Source: Hyphomicrobiales bacterium
GTDB taxonomy: Bacteria > Pseudomonadota > Alphaproteobacteria > Rhizobiales > Rhizobiaceae
Length of the DNA stretch: 64,000 nucleotides
Direction: 5' to 3'
Assembly (NCBI GenBank): GCA_900466605.1
Contig: UBMU01000007.1
Coordinates: 1-64,000, forward strand
Shown here: positions 7,967 to 16,730 of the stretch, piece by piece
Layout of the letters: every line of letters starts with the position of its first letter
Position numbering within the stretch: position 1 is the first letter of the stretch
Notes under the pieces: generated by a model
What the model saw: only the letters and a program-made list of their open reading frames with translations
What the model was told of the DNA's origin: nothing
Database searches by the model: none
Made by a program: the position numbers and the translations under genes

Positions 7967-8743
7967 ATGAATAGATCTGTGGCGCTTGTAACGGGTGCTG
8001 GTTCCGGTATCGGTCGAGCAACCGCCATTCATCTGGCAGCGAATGGCTTTGCTGTGGGCGTATTGGGCCACACGTCAGCCGATGTTGAGGCAACCGCTAA
8101 TGTGATCCATGGAATCAACGGCTGTGCCATTGCACTAACGGCTGATGTCGCCGTTGAAGGCGAAATGCGAGCTGCGGTTGCAGCCCTTCTACACCGCTTC
8201 GGGCGCCTGGACGCGGTTGTCGCCAATGCAGGAATAAATGGCGTGTGGGCTCCGATCGACGATCTCAAACGGGAGGAATGGCAGCGCACAATCGATGTTA
8301 ACCTGACCGGCACGTTTATGACGCTTCACGTTACGGTGCCGGAGTTGAAGCGCGCTGGTGGCGGTTCGATCGTTGTTGTGTCATCGATCAATGGGACACG
8401 AACATTTACAACGCCTGGAGCTACCGCCTATACTGCAACTAAGGCCGCCCAGGTTGCGATGGTAGAGCAGCTTTCGCTCGAACTTGCTCGTCATCACATC
8501 CGCATCAATGCTGTTTGTCCAGGCGAGATCGAAACAAACATTGACGCTAATACCGCTTTGCGGGGTGAGGAAGAGACAGCAATCCCTGCAGTTTGGCCCG
8601 ATGGACAGGTTCCAATAACGGGGGGTGCCCCAGGAAAGAGTGTCGACGTGGCCGAGGTGATCGCTTTTCTCCTATCAGATGCCGCTCGCCACGTTACCGG
8701 CGCGCCCGTCTTTGTCGACGGGGGTCAGGGACTCTTGCGCTGA
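7967..8743 (+). CDS. SDR family oxidoreductase
   Basis: Classical short-chain dehydrogenase of 258 residues. It has a Rossmann motif TGAGSGIG at residues 9-16, NAGINGVW, the active-site Ser region VVVSSING, YTATK (Tyr about 155, Lys about 159) and a C-terminal VDGGQG. It reduces or oxidises an alcohol/carbonyl with NAD(P)H; the substrate cannot be read from sequence. Its stop overlaps the treZ start by one base (TGATG), so the two are translationally coupled. A link to sugar or trehalose metabolism is possible but inferred. Confidence 0.9.
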   Translation: MNRSVALVTGAGSGIGRATAIHLAANGFAVGVLGHTSADVEATANVIHGINGCAIALTADVAVEGEMRAAVAALLHRFGRLDAVVANAGINGVWAPIDDLKREEWQRTIDVNLTGTFMTLHVTVPELKRAGGGSIVVVSSINGTRTFTTPGATAYTATKAAQVAMVEQLSLELARHHIRINAVCPGEIETNIDANTALRGEEETAIPAVWPDGQVPITGGAPGKSVDVAEVIAFLLSDAARHVTGAPVFVDGGQGLLR

Positions 8744-10518
8744 TGAGTGGGACAGCAATACGCCAATACGCATGGGGCCCTGCATTCACCGATGGCTCTT
8801 CAACTTTCAGATTGTGGGCACCGGCACTTGATGAATTGCAGCTGAAACTCGGTGCCGAGCAGTTTCAGATGACCAGAGAAGCCGACGGCTGGTTTCATGT
8901 GGAGGTCGGTGGCGCCAGGTTCAGGGAGCCTTACTGTTTCATCCTCCCTGATGGCCGCTTTGTTCCCGACCCTGCCTCCAGGCGTCAACTCGATGACGTC
9001 TGCGGGCCATCCGTCTTGGTCGACCCACAGGGCTATGAATGGAGGCACTCGAATTGGACAGGTCGCCCTTGGGAACAGGCTGTTCTTTATGAGCTTCATG
9101 TGGGTACTTTCACGAAAGAAGGTTCATTCAGGGCAGCGGCCGAACGCCTCGGCATGTTAGCTGATCTCGGGATTACAGGTGTTGAGATAATGCCGCTCGC
9201 CCACTTTCCTGGGATCCGGGGCTGGGGCTACGATGGAGTACTTCAGTATGCACCACACAACGTTTACGGAACACCGGATGACTTCAAGGCATTCGTCGAT
9301 ACGGCTCATAGCCTTGGGCTGATGGTCTTCCTTGACGTCGTGTACAATCACTTCGGTCCAGAAGGGAATTATCTCCACCTTTATGCGCCAGCGTTCTTCG
9401 AAAGTCGGGAACCAACGCCGTGGGGCCCGCGAATTGCCTTTGAGCAAGTAGCAGTAAGGCAGTATTTTATCGACAATGTGGTCTATTGGCTTGATGATTT
9501 CCGGCTGGATGGGCTGCGTTTTGATGCCATCGACCAAATTCACGATCGGGGAAATGTCCATATTCTGCAGGAAATCGCGGAAAAGGTTCGCACGCGATTT
9601 AAGGACCGCCACGTGCACCTCATCACTGAGAACCCGTCCAATGGTGCAGACCTCATTGCGGAGCATGATGGAGGGCGCCTGTTCACTGCCGATTGGAACG
9701 ATGATTTCCATCACGTCCTGCACGTGATCGCAACTGGGGAGGCTTCCGGCTATTACGCGCCATTCAGCAAAAGACCCTGGCCGAAACTGCGCAAAGCAAT
9801 GGCCACTGGGTATCTGAGCGAGGGTGATCAGATTATTCCAGGGCCTAAGATTGCATCGGCATCGCTGCCTCCCACACGCTTCATCCACTTTATCCAAAAC
9901 CACGATCAGGTCGGCAACCGGGCACTCGGGAACCGCCTTTCGACGATGGTGGATGAGACGATGCTGCGTGCTTTGACCGAGTTCCTTCTGCTGTCGCCAC
10001 AAATCCCACTCCTGTTTATGGGAGATGACCATTTGAGCTCCAAGCCATTCTGCTTCTTTGCCGATTATACGGGCGAGATAGCGCAAGCTATACGCAGCTC
10101 GCGACCCTCGGAAGCCCAGAATTTTGGGGGTCTGCCGCAGGGACTTCTCATTGGTGACCTTCCGGACCCAAATGCAATTGAGACCTTCGTTCGCTCCCAG
10201 CTCGATTGGAGTGAAGCTTTCGTCGCGCATCGATTGCGTTGGCGAGCGTGGTTAAAGAGACTGATCGATATTCGACAGAAACGCATAGTGCCACATCTGA
10301 GAGATGCCAAGGGGCGTTCAGGGGCAATTGTGAATGCGCCTGAGCGCTGCGTCTTCCTAGACTGGACGTTCGAAGATGCTCACATGCAGCTACGAGCCAA
10401 CCTCAGCGACAGTGATGTCGCGTGTGAGAGGTCGCCGCAAGAGCAAATCTACCCACCGGAACACAAGGGCGGCGATTTGCTTCCGGCAATGTCTGTCAAC
10501 GTCTATCTGTCGTCTTGA
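8743..10518 (+). CDS. treZ: Malto-oligosyltrehalose trehalohydrolase
   Basis: GH13 enzyme of 591 residues that releases trehalose from maltooligosyl-trehalose in the TreY-TreZ pathway, in the cytoplasm. An N-terminal beta domain (about 1-95, YAWGPAFTDGSSTFRLWAP) precedes the barrel. Catalytic regions visible are DVVYNHFGPEGNYL (about 198), LDGLRFDAID with the nucleophile Asp (about 260), LITEN with the acid Glu (about 295) and QNHDQVGNR (about 387). The start overlaps the SDR stop by one base; a longer in-frame reading inside the SDR gene was rejected. The partner treY and debranching treX are not in the window. Confidence 0.93.
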   Translation: MSGTAIRQYAWGPAFTDGSSTFRLWAPALDELQLKLGAEQFQMTREADGWFHVEVGGARFREPYCFILPDGRFVPDPASRRQLDDVCGPSVLVDPQGYEWRHSNWTGRPWEQAVLYELHVGTFTKEGSFRAAAERLGMLADLGITGVEIMPLAHFPGIRGWGYDGVLQYAPHNVYGTPDDFKAFVDTAHSLGLMVFLDVVYNHFGPEGNYLHLYAPAFFESREPTPWGPRIAFEQVAVRQYFIDNVVYWLDDFRLDGLRFDAIDQIHDRGNVHILQEIAEKVRTRFKDRHVHLITENPSNGADLIAEHDGGRLFTADWNDDFHHVLHVIATGEASGYYAPFSKRPWPKLRKAMATGYLSEGDQIIPGPKIASASLPPTRFIHFIQNHDQVGNRALGNRLSTMVDETMLRALTEFLLLSPQIPLLFMGDDHLSSKPFCFFADYTGEIAQAIRSSRPSEAQNFGGLPQGLLIGDLPDPNAIETFVRSQLDWSEAFVAHRLRWRAWLKRLIDIRQKRIVPHLRDAKGRSGAIVNAPERCVFLDWTFEDAHMQLRANLSDSDVACERSPQEQIYPPEHKGGDLLPAMSVNVYLSS

Positions 10519-10669
10519 AGAAACCTCAATTCTCAGAAGAAGAGCAATTGGGGGACGCACTGAAATATCGAGACGGCGGTGTGTCCTTATCCCCGTGCAC
10601 CTTCATCTAAGCATTGCCTAACATACCGGTTCCTATATAACGATGTCCTGGAAACGGAGGGCGTTGCGG

Positions 10670-10858
10670 ATGAATGGACGTGTCGAACCGGAGGCAGCCG
10701 AAAGCATGAGCACCAGGATCTGGGCCGTGCACGATTTTTGCAAGCGCCACCGAATAGACAAAATCGAAGAGAAGCGTCTGAGCCTGCTTTTCGGAGCTTT
10801 CGCATCCGCAAACGAATTGCTTCATAATGCGGTTCGTTCGCCGCGCTGGCGGGATTGA
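10670..10858 (+). CDS. Small conserved rhizobial protein
   Basis: A 62-residue protein with the core RIWAVHDFCKRHRIDKIEEKRLSLLFGAFASANELLHNA, a pattern I recall from short hypothetical proteins in Rhizobiaceae. It is helical and soluble, with no known function. The ATG at 10670 is preferred because GGAGGG lies about 10 bp upstream; an earlier ATG at 10643 lacks a site. It stands alone. Confidence 0.6.
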   Translation: MNGRVEPEAAESMSTRIWAVHDFCKRHRIDKIEEKRLSLLFGAFASANELLHNAVRSPRWRD

Positions 10859-11198
10859 TAGCACCAGTTCGTCAAGAAACCGGCGTTGGTCATCGAGTCT
10901 GGACATGTTGCTTGCGACCGTCAGAATGGTGCGAGGCTTGACAAGTCGACGCGTATAAAAGCGCTTGGCGCATCAGCTTGCGCTTGATGCGTCGGGCTTA
11001 GATTGAACTATAGATTGCCCCAATCAATAACATCGTATGGCTCTGTGAGCGACCTTAGTGGGGAAATGTCCGCCGACGGCGACTGCTGTCTCAGACTTCT
11101 TCGGCCACTGTCGTGTCGAAGCCGTAGTTAAGATTTCCTCGGCTCTGTCGACAGCGCTGGTTCGGGATCACGACTTGCAATCGAGTGCTATGCATTAG
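10859..11198. other. Intergenic, no gene recognised
   Basis: No credible gene on either strand. Contains only short frames with no ribosome binding sites. Confidence 0.4.
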
Positions 11199-11366
11199 TC
11201 AGTTTAGGTCGAGCGTCAGCTGTAGACCTTTGATCTTGGGCAACGGGCGTCCAACTACGATTTTGCCAAATATTTGTTTGCGTCTTTCCGCATCACGCTC
11301 ACGTTCGGCACGAATGCTGGCAACGACTGCAAGTGCGTTCGCAATGACTTGCGCGGCACGGGTCAT
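11199..11366 (-). CDS. Small basic hypothetical protein
   Basis: A 55-residue protein: an Ala-rich helix (RAAQVIANALAVVASIRAERERDAERR) followed by GRPLPKIKGLQLTLDLN. The start is strongly supported by GGAGG 5 bp before the ATG at 11366. A TTGACA-like hexamer is near 11430 on this strand. No family recognised. Confidence 0.6.
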   Translation of the reverse strand: MTRAAQVIANALAVVASIRAERERDAERRKQIFGKIVVGRPLPKIKGLQLTLDLN

Positions 11367-11758
11367 GATAACCTCCGTGAAAGCGTGTTCTCTTTTTGTT
11401 CTTTTCTCTCAAACTTGTCAATCGTTGTGTTTGTGTTTGGGGGACTGGACGAAAAGAATCCCACCGCCATTTACCAAATTCTAATAAAGTGAAGGGAGAG
11501 TTTGGGAGATGGCCGGCGAGGTCTCCGTTTGGATCAACCGATAGATGTCGGACTTGAAGGCAACACCCACCGCTATCGGCACGCTGATACAGTCGAATGC
11601 CTCGCCGCCATTCTCCCAAGCATTCAAAGCTATCGCATGGCCAACCGTGAATGCCGTGTATATTGCGGCCCGCTATTTGCTGGGCGACATGCGGGTATCC
11701 GTGCATGAGGTTGACCTACACGTGCTCCGAGAGGGCGGTGTAGGCATGAGAGTGCCAG
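11367..11758. other. Intergenic upstream of the small RNA terminator
   Basis: Frames exist in both directions, but none has a ribosome binding site, and the plus-strand frame starting at 11545 runs through the candidate sRNA. I see no supported gene. Confidence 0.35.
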
Positions 11759-11785
11759 AAAAAAGAGCCCCGTTAAAGGCGGGGC
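11759..11785 (-). terminator. Rho-independent terminator of the small RNA
   Basis: Minus-strand stem GCCCCG/CGGGGC, 7-base loop, followed by CTC and TTTTTT. One of the clearest intrinsic terminators in the window, and no coding gene ends at it. Confidence 0.8.
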
Positions 11786-11820
11786 CCAGCTATGATGAGC
11801 AGTGCCCTAGAGCGGGCAAC
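11759..11820 (-). ncRNA. Candidate trans-acting small RNA, about 62 nt
   Basis: Minus-strand unit with its own promoter, two hairpins and a U-tail, and no open frame. Predicted start is near 11820. Hairpin 1 pairs TGCCC with GGGCA (11803-11818, loop 6). A single-stranded ACTGCTCATCATAGCTG follows, then terminator hairpin GCCCCG/CGGGGC (11767-11785) and six T. The size and layout match Hfq-dependent or attenuator-type RNAs. I could not place it in a known alphaproteobacterial sRNA family. A degraded version of the terminator occurs at 32993-33013. Confidence 0.6.
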
Positions 11821-11826
11821 CTGAAA

Positions 11827-11855
11827 AAGATACCTGCCACAGGCGAGGCGTTCAA
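11827..11855 (-). promoter_or_regulatory. Sigma-70 promoter of the small RNA
   Basis: Minus-strand TTGAAC (11855-11850), exactly 17 bases, then TATCTT (11832-11827). The predicted start is 6-7 bp downstream, just before hairpin 1. Confidence 0.65.
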
Positions 11856-12196
11856 GCAAAACAACTCTCGTTTACATTTCGTGACGTAGTTTTGTTTCCT
11901 AGCCCCTGGGTCCGATACCAAGTCACGCGGAAGAACCCGTGGCCGTGCATGGCGCCTGGACTCTAAGCGAGCCGAAGCAGATCATTCATCCGCGGCGATG
12001 CAACACGATTAGCCATGCCCTATAGTTCGCCGACCAAAGCTCTGTGCCCATCTATGAAAGGCAGGCCGCACACGATGACCGCTGCCTCGCGCAACATATC
12101 TGCAGGAAGTGCACGAGGATCTTGGCTGATGCGAATGTCAACAAAACAATTATCTTTGCGAAACCAATGGTTTCTTGGATAGGACACTTTGTATGG
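11856..12196. other. Intergenic, no gene recognised
   Basis: No credible gene. The minus-strand frame at 12020-12460 is antisense to the XRE gene and lacks a ribosome binding site. Confidence 0.35.
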
Positions 12197-12221
12197 GGAA
12201 CTAGGGCCGGTTGTGCGCGTT
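12197..12221 (+). promoter_or_regulatory. EcfG/RpoE2-type promoter (exact consensus)
   Basis: GGAAC (12197-12201), 16 bases, CGTT (12218-12221), 31 bp before the XRE gene at 12252. Confidence 0.75.
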
Positions 12222-12251
12222 TCCTCGCCGCATTTGATGGGAGGACGGCCG

Positions 12252-12479
12252 ATGAACATGATGGCTGGTATTGAAGCTGCACCGGAACTGGACAGTGTAT
12301 CCCGCCTGCTAAAAGACGCTCGTGAGCAACGCCGGTACTCGTTCGACGATGTTGCCGAAACCTCTGGTCTAACAGTATCGGAAATCGCTGCGCTCGAGAG
12401 CGGTAAGGGCAAAAATAGCACCCACATTGCCAGGGTCGCCGCCGCGTTGGGCGTGTCCATTTCGGGGATTGCGCGCTAG
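12252..12479 (+). CDS. Small XRE-type helix-turn-helix protein
   Basis: A 75-residue protein that is almost all HTH: LLKDAREQRRYSFDDVAETSGLTVSEIAALESGKG, then THIARVAAALGVSI. It probably binds DNA as a dimer, but it has no sensor domain. GGAGG lies 8 bp before the ATG, and an exact EcfG-type promoter lies 31 bp upstream. It may thus be a secondary regulator inside the general stress regulon. Targets unknown. Confidence 0.8.
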   Translation: MNMMAGIEAAPELDSVSRLLKDAREQRRYSFDDVAETSGLTVSEIAALESGKGKNSTHIARVAAALGVSISGIAR

Positions 12480-12555
12480 CGCAACCCGCAACGAAGAAAC
12501 AGAAAACGATTTCCACCGAACCGTATCGACCTGGAATTCAACGTATCGAGCAACG

Positions 12556-12587
12556 CGGGAAGGCCAGGAATCCCTTAAGCCTTCCCG
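12556..12587. repeat. 9-bp inverted repeat, possible terminator
   Basis: CGGGAAGGC (12556-12564) pairs with GCCTTCCCG (12579-12587) across a 14-base loop, about 75 bp after the XRE stop. No T-run. Confidence 0.35.
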
Positions 12588-12843
12588 ACGAAGGTCACCC
12601 CCGAAAAACTTCCTTGTTGCCGGTAGGAAGCATCTCGTCTGCAAACCACCCAAAGGGGCGGGGCTCCATCATTCTATTCCAATGTGCTAATGCAGTGTAG
12701 TGAACAGCAGTTGTTCTGTAGCGTCGTCCACAGGAACCGTGATCAGTGACGGAGTCACCACAGATGCGATCGATACCTTCTATGTCTTGCCTTGAGTGTT
12801 TCCGGTCCTAGCTTGCATCTGATCAGCATACGAGGATCGTCGA

Positions 12844-13077
12844 ATGACCAGACATGATGCAAAGGCCGCCTTGATCACTGCAGCGGTCAAGGAGTGGTAC
12901 GATTTTTATGACGTCAAGCCGGACGACCAAGCATCAGAAGCCCTCTGCAATGCGGCTTTAGGGTTTATCAGAAGCGGACATGAGACCAGCGACGACGTTG
13001 CAACGCTGCTGATCGGGCTGTTTGTAGGCAAATGGTCAACGCGGGTAAATGCCCCAACGTCTCACGCGGTACACTAG
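12844..13077 (+). CDS. Hypothetical small soluble protein
   Basis: A 77-residue acidic helical protein (KAALITAAVKEWYDFYDVKPDD, GFIRSGHETSDDVATLLIGLFVGKW). GAGG is 8 bp before the ATG. No family recognised, but composition and a proper start support a gene. Confidence 0.5.
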   Translation: MTRHDAKAALITAAVKEWYDFYDVKPDDQASEALCNAALGFIRSGHETSDDVATLLIGLFVGKWSTRVNAPTSHAVH

Positions 13078-13368
13078 CAAGGCCTATCGTGCTCTCGTTC
13101 CAGTGGTAACGTATTTCCGCCCTCTCCGGATGCCGCGGGGGTGTATGGATCACCTGTGACCGCAAAACGCGTTGGATAGCGCCCAAGCCCGCAAGAGCAG
13201 GAACGACAACACAATATGCGGCGCAGCCGCGGGCCACAGAAGCGGGCCGGCCAATCCCTCGACTAGGTCCCCTCCTGAAGGGGTGGCCGTCGTGCGCGGA
13301 TGTGCCTCGAGATCCTGTCTAATCCGATGTGCGACGTCGTGTCCGCAACCTGCCGATTTACAACCACT
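13078..13368. other. Intergenic upstream of the cyclase gene
   Basis: No gene recognised. A weak relative (GGTAACGTATTTCC, 13106-13119) of the element at 13369-13388 is present. Confidence 0.35.
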
Positions 13369-13388
13369 TTTACTGTAACGTACTTCCT
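13369..13388 (+). promoter_or_regulatory. Shared element A (TTTACTGTAACGTACTTCCT)
   Basis: This 20-mer is repeated exactly, in reverse, at 22049-22068 and with variation at 21058 and 22544. It lies 68 bp before the cyclase ATG and reads in the direction of transcription. The core GTAACGTAC is a hyphenated palindrome (GTA-ACG-TAC), as in operators. Confidence 0.5.
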
Positions 13389-13455
13389 CATAACCACTCT
13401 GTTTTGGTAAAGTTGCTTGCATGAAAACACGGTCGCCGGCGAGATTTCGACATCA

Positions 13456-15441
13456 ATGAACCATAACAAAAGTCGACGTCCAGAACATGAGCAAGATGCA
13501 AGGGTCGACTTATGGTCGAAACCCCTGCGGCTCCATCTGAGTGTGGTCATCGTCGGGTTGCTAGTTTGCATTTCTGCCCCCCTCATGTGGATGGCTTACG
13601 AGCAGGGACGTGCAACGGCTCTCGCTTCAGGAGAGTCGCAGATGCGCCAGCTCGGCTTGCGTGTCGTCGAAAGCTACAAGAGCGTCTTTGGAGACGGCTA
13701 TTCCGCCGTTGCAACAGCCTCGGTCCTTCCTCAAATGCTTTCGCCGCCGTCACAGGACCTTGACGCCAAGATCGAGTATCTGTTGAAGGTCTTGCAGAGC
13801 GCGGAATACATCGATGGTATCTATGCCGGATATCCTGACGGAAGCTTCATTCAGGCGGTCAACGTCGCTACCAATCCTGCCTGGAGCCAAGCCCTGTCAA
13901 CGCCGAACGGGACCGCATTCGCCATACGCACCATTTCCAGCGGGCAAGCTCCACCCGCAGCTCTGTGGCGGTTTCTCGGCGCCAACGGCGTCGAAATTGC
14001 GCGGCGTGAAGACTTGCACGACACTTACGATCCTCGGACACGGCCGTGGTATCGGGCGGCGGTTGAAAAAAAGGGACAAGTGTCGGTCGGGCCCTATGTG
14101 ACGGCGACGACGAAGTCGCTCAGTCTCACACTGGCGGTGCCAATGGGCAAGGATCCTCAAATTGTCGCGGGCGTTGATGTACTCTTGGAGGCGATCAGCC
14201 GCTTGCTCAGCAAGGAATCAATCTCTGAGAACGCACGCGGCTATGTATTCGATGACAGGGGTCGCCTCATCGTCCACTCGGACGCTAATGTCATGGAAAG
14301 CATCCTTGAGACGCTCTCTCGCACCGGGAGTGACGGTGCGTCGATTTCCGACGAGACTGACCCAGCGATAGCACCGATCCGTACGCTCCTGTATGACCGC
14401 AAAGGTGCCGAAGGCGGGATCGTCTTGTTCACCGTCAGTGGACAGCCTTACGTGGCACAGATCTCTCCTGTGGAGTTCTCCGGCCTGCTGACTGGAAATG
14501 CCGTCGTCATTGCCGCGCCCTTAGACGATCTTGTCGGCCCGACTGATCGGCTTCTTGCCAAGAACCTTCTGACGGCCATTGCCTTTGTAGCGGCAGGCAT
14601 CGTTGCGGCGATCGTGCTTGCCCGGTTGATTAGCAAGTCGCTGTTTGCCCTTGCCGACGAGGCCCATAATATAGGTGACCTGAAATTCGAGGGGCGCCGA
14701 CTTCCCCATTCCTTGATTGCCGAGATCAATGTGCTGGCACGTGCGCTAGGCGCTGCGCGCAACACCATCGCGACATTTTCCCTCTATGTGCCTCGCGAGC
14801 TCGTTCGCCGTATCGTCTCTTCCGGCCAAGCTGCTGCCGGATCGGCTGACAGGCAGGAAATCACGGTTCTATTCACCGACATCAGGGACTTCACGACGAT
14901 CTCGGAGGAGCATTCTCCGGAAGCGGTGGTGGAACTGCTCTCAGACTATTTTGAGCTTCTGAACGAAACCGTCGAACGCCACAATGGCACCATCGTCCAG
15001 TATCTTGGCGATTCAATCTTTGGGATGTGGAACGCGCCGACGCGCGATGAGCGCCACGTCGAAAATGCCTGCCGCTGTGCGTTGGCGATGAAAGCCGCAG
15101 TTGACGCCCTCAATGATGCCAGCCAGCGATCAGGGCGGCCAGAACTCATCACCCGTTTTGGATTGCACACCGGGCCCGCCGTCGTTGGCAGCGTCGGCGC
15201 AAAAAGCCGCCAACAGTACACGGCCATGGGCGATACCGTAAACGTCGGCTCGCGGCTCGAGGGAATGAACAAGGAGTTCGGCACAACGATCCTGACCAGT
15301 GGCGAAGTGCAGTCCAACGTGGCCGAGTTGTTCCAGTTTCGAGCATTGGGACACGCTCGTGCCAAAGGACGGCGCGAGGAGATCGAGATTTTTGAACTCG
15401 TAGGGGATCGTTCCGAAAAAGGTATCGATCACACGTTGTGA
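13456..15441 (+). CDS. Membrane adenylate/guanylate cyclase with periplasmic Cache domain
   Basis: Class III nucleotide cyclase of about 661 residues. It has a first membrane helix (about 30-55), a large periplasmic dCache-type sensor (about 70-365, with DPRTRPWYRAAVEKKGQVSVGPYVTATT), a second membrane helix (about 370-395) and a HAMP-like linker. The catalytic domain starts near 465, with VLFTDIRDFTTIS supplying the metal Asp residues, QYLGDSIFGMWNAP and GDTVNVGSRLEG. It makes cAMP or cGMP from an external signal. Start: ATG 13456; a TTG at 13417 is possible. Shared element A sits just upstream. Confidence 0.9.
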   Translation: MNHNKSRRPEHEQDARVDLWSKPLRLHLSVVIVGLLVCISAPLMWMAYEQGRATALASGESQMRQLGLRVVESYKSVFGDGYSAVATASVLPQMLSPPSQDLDAKIEYLLKVLQSAEYIDGIYAGYPDGSFIQAVNVATNPAWSQALSTPNGTAFAIRTISSGQAPPAALWRFLGANGVEIARREDLHDTYDPRTRPWYRAAVEKKGQVSVGPYVTATTKSLSLTLAVPMGKDPQIVAGVDVLLEAISRLLSKESISENARGYVFDDRGRLIVHSDANVMESILETLSRTGSDGASISDETDPAIAPIRTLLYDRKGAEGGIVLFTVSGQPYVAQISPVEFSGLLTGNAVVIAAPLDDLVGPTDRLLAKNLLTAIAFVAAGIVAAIVLARLISKSLFALADEAHNIGDLKFEGRRLPHSLIAEINVLARALGAARNTIATFSLYVPRELVRRIVSSGQAAAGSADRQEITVLFTDIRDFTTISEEHSPEAVVELLSDYFELLNETVERHNGTIVQYLGDSIFGMWNAPTRDERHVENACRCALAMKAAVDALNDASQRSGRPELITRFGLHTGPAVVGSVGAKSRQQYTAMGDTVNVGSRLEGMNKEFGTTILTSGEVQSNVAELFQFRALGHARAKGRREEIEIFELVGDRSEKGIDHTL

Positions 15442-15485
15442 GGCCAGGCGATCATGACGTCTGGTCCCCAAAACTGCCGTGCACG

Positions 15486-15851
15486 CTAGGCTGAATAGTC
15501 CGCGAGCTCCTTGATTTTCCGCATTCGCTCCTCGATGTCATACAATCGCTTCTGCATTGCCGCGAGAGCAGCCCGATATTCATCAGCCGTGACGCTGTTT
15601 CCCTCTGCGTTGAAGAACTTGCCGATAATTTCCAGGGGGCCGACTTCTAGTGCGCTGCAGATTTGGACAAGAGACGAAACTGATATCCGGTTAGTGCCAC
15701 GTTCGTACTTCTGGATCTGTTGGAACGAGACATCGAGTTGTTCGCCGAGTGCCGCCTGGCTGATATGTTTCGACATTCTGATCTCGCGGACACGAGCGCC
15801 GATCTCCCGATCCATCTCCTCAATTCGGGTGTGAGCTTTGCCTTTGTCCAT
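15486..15851 (-). CDS. XRE family transcriptional regulator
   Basis: A 121-residue protein with an N-terminal HTH (about 12-70: IGARVREIRMSKHISQAALGEQLDVSFQQIQKYERGTNRIS) and a helical C-terminal part (EYRAALAAMQKRLYDIEERMRKIKEL) likely to mediate dimerisation. The organisation matches the rhizobial XRE group with a short C-terminal helix. GGAAGGAAGT precedes the ATG at 15851. It is convergent with the cyclase gene. Confidence 0.88.
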   Translation of the reverse strand: MDKGKAHTRIEEMDREIGARVREIRMSKHISQAALGEQLDVSFQQIQKYERGTNRISVSSLVQICSALEVGPLEIIGKFFNAEGNSVTADEYRAALAAMQKRLYDIEERMRKIKELADYSA

Positions 15852-16150
15852 ACTTCCTTCCGTTCTTCGTACCTTCACTTCTTGTCAAATGATTTTAGTC
15901 GCAGACGGCTGCGATGATCCTGTGGTCCCGAGGCGCCTGCGGAAGTAGGATTTCTGCCATTTATCCTGCGAGGCTTTCGAGGTGGATCGACCGGTTAATT
16001 CTGGAGTTGCCCGTCTAAGCAACCATAAGGCGACTGATCATGGCGATCCGAACGGACCCTTCTTCGGTGATTAAGAAGGGTTCAGCACGGTAACGCATGA
16101 CGCAACAAGCTTTCGGGGCGGGGCTGCGCCATCCTGCTGCTCGCCAGAGA

Positions 16151-16726
16151 TCACTGCTTGGTGAAGACACCAAGATTAAAAAGCTGGACACGCCTGTTGT
16201 TTGCTGCATCCGCCTTGGCTGCATCGATCGGGAAGTATTCCCCGACGCCAACTGCATAGAGACGTTCCGGAGCGACCGCGAACGTCGTTGCAAGCATTTC
16301 CCGAATGGCAGTGGCGCGCTTTTCACTGAGGTCCATGTTGTGGTCTTCGCTGCCGGTGGCGCTTGTGTGGCCAACAATCAGGAACTTGTAGTCCCACAGG
16401 TTCGGATGATGCAGGGCGTCTGCAATCATGCCGATCGTCCGATAGGACTCCGGCTTGATCATCACCGAATCGTTTTCGAAGTTTATCTCGACAACCATCT
16501 GAGGAAGCTTCGCGACCTTGCTCCAGTTCGGGAGCGCCTCCATGGTTTTACCGCTCATGGCCTCTTGCCGAAGAATTGCGACGTCAACAATCGGAGCCGC
16601 CCCCACGAGTTTGCCCAGTCCAGACACAATGCGTTGCTCGGAAATCTGCTGGGCAAGCGCAATACCTGGTGTCGCTGTAACCGCCAACAACATCAACACT
16701 TTCATCACTTCTTGAATTTTGCTCAT
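16151..16726 (-). CDS. OmpA-family peptidoglycan-associated protein
   Basis: A 191-residue exported protein. It has a signal peptide (KVLMLLAVTATPGIALAQ) and an OmpA C-terminal domain at about 85-185, with EINFENDSVMIKPESYRTIGMIADAL, VGHTSATGSEDHNMDLSEKRATAIREML and YPIDAAKADAANNRRVQL-like end. These residues contact peptidoglycan. There is no beta-barrel, so it is periplasmic. GGAGG 8 bp upstream fixes the ATG at 16726. It is the last gene of a minus-strand envelope operon, 4 bp after the cysteine-rich gene. Confidence 0.88.
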   Translation of the reverse strand: MSKIQEVMKVLMLLAVTATPGIALAQQISEQRIVSGLGKLVGAAPIVDVAILRQEAMSGKTMEALPNWSKVAKLPQMVVEINFENDSVMIKPESYRTIGMIADALHHPNLWDYKFLIVGHTSATGSEDHNMDLSEKRATAIREMLATTFAVAPERLYAVGVGEYFPIDAAKADAANNRRVQLFNLGVFTKQ

Positions 16727-16730
16727 CTGA

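Noticed and set aside
9157-10230. Minus-strand frame of 357 codons
   Set aside because: Antisense to treZ, whose catalytic motifs are intact on the plus strand.
11545-11889. Plus-strand frame of 114 codons
   Set aside because: No ribosome binding site and it runs through the candidate sRNA terminator and promoter; composition is not convincing.
12020-12460. Minus-strand frame of 146 codons
   Set aside because: Antisense to the XRE gene, no ribosome binding site, no family likeness.
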